Assembly: GCF_004379255.2 (NCBI RefSeq)
Contig: NC_056051.1
Span: 2,506,062-2,570,061 of the forward strand
DNA length: 64,000 nucleotides
Direction: 5' to 3'
From: Salvia splendens
Lineage: Eukaryota > Streptophyta > Magnoliopsida > Lamiales > Lamiaceae
Below the pieces are notes generated by a model. It saw only the letters and a list, made by a program, of their open reading frames with translations. It ran no database searches and was not told where the DNA came from. Shown one piece after another: positions 61,169-64,000 of this stretch. Numbering within the stretch: the first letter of the stretch is position 1; each line of letters starts with the position of its first letter. A program made the translations under genes and the position numbers.

Positions 61169-64000
61169 ATGGCTAAGCGCGTGTACCAAGTATGGAAGGG
61201 TAACAATGTGAGATTTGTTCCGTTATTCGCATTTTCTCGACTTTCATTTTTCTGGACTTCTGTTTAATTTTGTGGAATTCTGTTTTGCTTTAGCTTAGCT
61301 TGAAGTTGAGAGAGTGCTGAAATTAGGGTTGTTTGTTTTTCTGCTGCTCTTTTTAAGTTTATTTTAATGAAGTGATAATATGGAAGCTAAAGAATTTTGT
61401 TTTGTTTGCTTAATTGGATGTTTTTGTTTTCTGTATATGCATATGTGTGGAGTATAAGACTTATTCGTGGCTTTCCCCTTTACGTGTACTTAATCTTGCA
61501 GCTATGGGGTACTTAAATGCACTTAATTTGATGTTGTAGTGCTATTTTGATTGATTGTCTGGTTGTACTTCTCACTTGCTTGGATTAGTTATACTTTTGT
61601 GTAGTCATATAGAATCCATAGATTTGATGCATGATTGGATGATTTCTGTGTTTCCCTGATCTTCTTTTTGGGGTGGAATAGGTGAAACTTTTGACGAGTA
61701 TGATTAACTGTAAACGTGATGTGTCGTATAGATTGTATTTGTAATATGCTCCAGCCCCTTTTTAGCTCACATAAAAATTATACATTTGGGTGTTTGTGTG
61801 AAATAATGAGCAATTCAGCTGCAAATAATCGTTATCCTTTCTTAACATTAATCTTGTATCTTCATGATATGACAATTGAACTGAAGGCTTGCAGAGTTGG
61901 TGGCAACGTATATATTTTGGTCACTGATTAAGGATGGTGAGATGTATTGAATCTATAATCTGTATTAAGTAGCTATTTTACTTTCATGATATAACTATCA
62001 GAATCGAGATCTTCCGTGACTCATGCTTGGTCTGTGATATGGAATGCCACTTTGCTTACCGATTAAGGATGATGAGATTTAATGTCAAACATGGCTTTTA
62101 GTACCTGTAACATCACCAAACCCTTCATCTTTCATAATAGAGAAAAGGAAACTATGATGCTGGTGGCTTTTGACAGCTGATGCAAAATCTCTAAACCAGA
62201 ACTGTTTTATTGGGTTCAAATCTGTTGTACCAGATTATTCAATGCTACATTACACTTCTTATCTTTTCATATTGTTTGGCTAGATTTTGGTGTATGCTAT
62301 CTCTATACAGAGTATAATAACCAGGTCTTATTTGCCTATTCATATTCATTGTTGGCAAACTTCTTATTTATGCCTTTGAGCACTTGAAATTTTAACCTTT
62401 CTGCCTGTGGGAGTGGAGATGTTACACTGTTCAAAACAAATCTTGATAAGTTCTCTCATCATTCTGTTATTTTATATTGTCAATCTCAAATAGCTGTTGA
62501 CGCTAGGTTGCATTTTGTTAGCATGTGGAGTTTAGCTTATTCACCATTGCAAATGGCCTTGAAATTGCATATTCCCGCCTGTCAAAACTGCTCAAGTACT
62601 ATTCCGTCTCATGGATACATATTCATGCTTATGTAAGAATTGACCATATATTGGAATCAAGTGGTATTTACGCACATGTTTTAGGGATGAACAAAGTAGA
62701 ATTGAAGTATTTGCTTTTACAACTCACTTTTAGCTTCTAAAATGTGACTTCTTTGGCCTGGGAAGGTAATTGCTTTCATGAATTCTTAACACATAGGGTT
62801 AAGTTGTTGAACGCAATCATAGCTTACCCTATCAGATGTTTAGCACTGGTAATTAGTATTTACAACCTCCCTGCATTCCCTCTGTATGTCAGTTATGGTA
62901 GTCTATACATTCAATTACATTGACAAATTCTGTGGCTGGGATCTTGATTATCAATTGGAGTCTTGTTTACTACCTATATCTAGTAACTAGACAGGATACA
63001 CTAACCCCTTTTTACTGCAAATTTGAGAGAACTAAAATATGTTATGAAAGAAAGGGTGGAAGTGATTCTATTTCATGAAAGGTTATGTTATTCTACATGT
63101 AGATGACAGATTTAATTTGCACCTTCTGCAGATCTTTTTCCTGAATGGGAGGTTGATTTTTGGCCCGGATGCAAGATCACTGCTTGTCACCTTATTGTTG
63201 CTCATTGCCCCTGTCGTTATCTTTTGTGTTTTTGTTGCAAGGCATCTTCGTCATCATTTCTCGTCCTACAATGCAGGATATGCAATCATTGTTGCTGCTA
63301 TAGTCTTCACCATTCATGTTAGTTCCTAATATCTCTCCTGATTATTATGTAAATATTATGGGAATTTTCCTAAATTGTTTGTAATGGATGCATCCTCCTG
63401 CATTTTGGTTTATAACCTGTGATGTTGATTTTTCTACTAGTAGTAATAATTCGTCATCTCTGTTCATCCTAATCTAAATTGCTAATTGGTTCTGAATATA
63501 TCATATGCATATGGGAGTCTTCTATAAATTTTCTCATGTAATTAGTGAGTTACTTTAAGAATATATTAGAAATAGTCTCAGCACAAGGTACCTAATAGTT
63601 AGTGACCGAGAAGGCTAATGAAGGGGGTTCTTATGCTCAGTACAGAATATCTGTAACAGCAATGTTTATGTTTTTGGTTATCAGGGCAATATCATATTAG
63701 TAGAGAATTCATGATATGATATGTATCTTGTATCTCGAAGAAAAAGGGTATGCTGGATAAATTACTGTTTGGGCTGTGTTCTATTTTTCATACTACCGTC
63801 CTAATAGGTTTTTCTTTATAGAATAAGAATTACTACATTACTACTAATATAGACTGGCATTCAAATCATCTAGTGGGTTAGTGTGTGACTCTAAAAAATA
63901 ACAGAAGGAAAAGGACTGGTGTTTTGACTGTTAAATTCTGAAGTATAGGGTTTATAATTTCTCTAAAGTGATCCACTAAATGAATATGATTTGAACCCCA
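61169..64000 (+). CDS. DHHC-type protein S-acyltransferase, first two coding exons (runs off right edge)
   Basis: Exon 1, 61169-61207, encodes MAKRVYQVWKGNN. Exon 2, 63132-63317, continues IFFLNGRLIFGPDARSLL and holds two predicted membrane segments (TLLLLIAPVVIFCVFVA and AGYAIIVAAIVFTIHV). Both exons end in phase 0 before GT donors. This N-terminus (K-R-V-Y-x-x-W-K-G, then GGRLIFGPDA, then ARHLRHHFSSYNAGYA) is characteristic of plant PAT palmitoyltransferases, integral membrane enzymes that attach fatty acids to cysteines. The catalytic DHHC-cysteine-rich domain lies beyond the window. Intron 1 is about 1.9 kb and intron 2 extends past position 64000. Confidence 0.9.

Overview
This is a nuclear genome window from a flowering plant. 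Genes carry many short exons with GT/AG introns. The clearly recognised genes are plant-type: an FVE/MSI4-like WD40 protein, an RHD3-like GTPase, an NLR disease-resistance gene, a plant DHHC acyltransferase and an RLK-Pelle kinase. Intergenic DNA is AT-rich and full of plant transposons. A eudicot, probably an asterid, is my inference; the sequence does not prove the species.

Layout from left to right: the 3' end of an NLR gene (2-994); AT-rich DNA with a Stowaway-type MITE and a possible NLR remnant (to about 3.6 kb); the FVE/MSI4 gene on the minus strand (3998-22064, 15 coding exons, 460 aa), whose first intron is stretched from about 1.2 kb to 11.2 kb by a Ty3/gypsy Tat-type element; a 2.7 kb divergent intergenic region with MITEs; the RHD3/Sey1-like GTPase on the plus strand (24774-32547, 23 coding exons, 813 aa); nested MITEs; a complete young Ty1/copia element (34034-39393); a patchwork of solo LTR, hAT MITEs and a poly-A-ended fragment (39.4-43.7 kb); a small two-exon gene ending in a CaaX-like motif (44811-46421); an intronless membrane-anchored kinase (47555-48652, minus); a dimeric tRNA-derived SINE; a Harbinger element with an intact transposase (51079-53004); a three-level transposon nest (palindromic MITE containing a Harbinger-like element containing a hAT element, 53.3-59.5 kb); and the first two coding exons of a DHHC S-acyltransferase (61169 to the right edge).

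The host genes do not form a pathway; they are ordinary single genes. I find no evidence for an undescribed multi-gene system. The most unusual structures concern mobile elements. First, a Tat element lacks its 5' LTR, begins inside its primer-binding site, and is flanked by perfect 237-bp direct copies of host intron DNA, with one repeat edge on the exon 1 splice donor of FVE. Second, its gag-pro and pol frames are separated only by UAG-CAA-UCA, which matches the known leaky CAR-YYA stop context. Third, its 3' region carries spliced antisense ORFs co-oriented with FVE, while its surviving LTR promoter points toward FVE exon 1 in antisense. Many element borders could be fixed exactly from target-site duplications.
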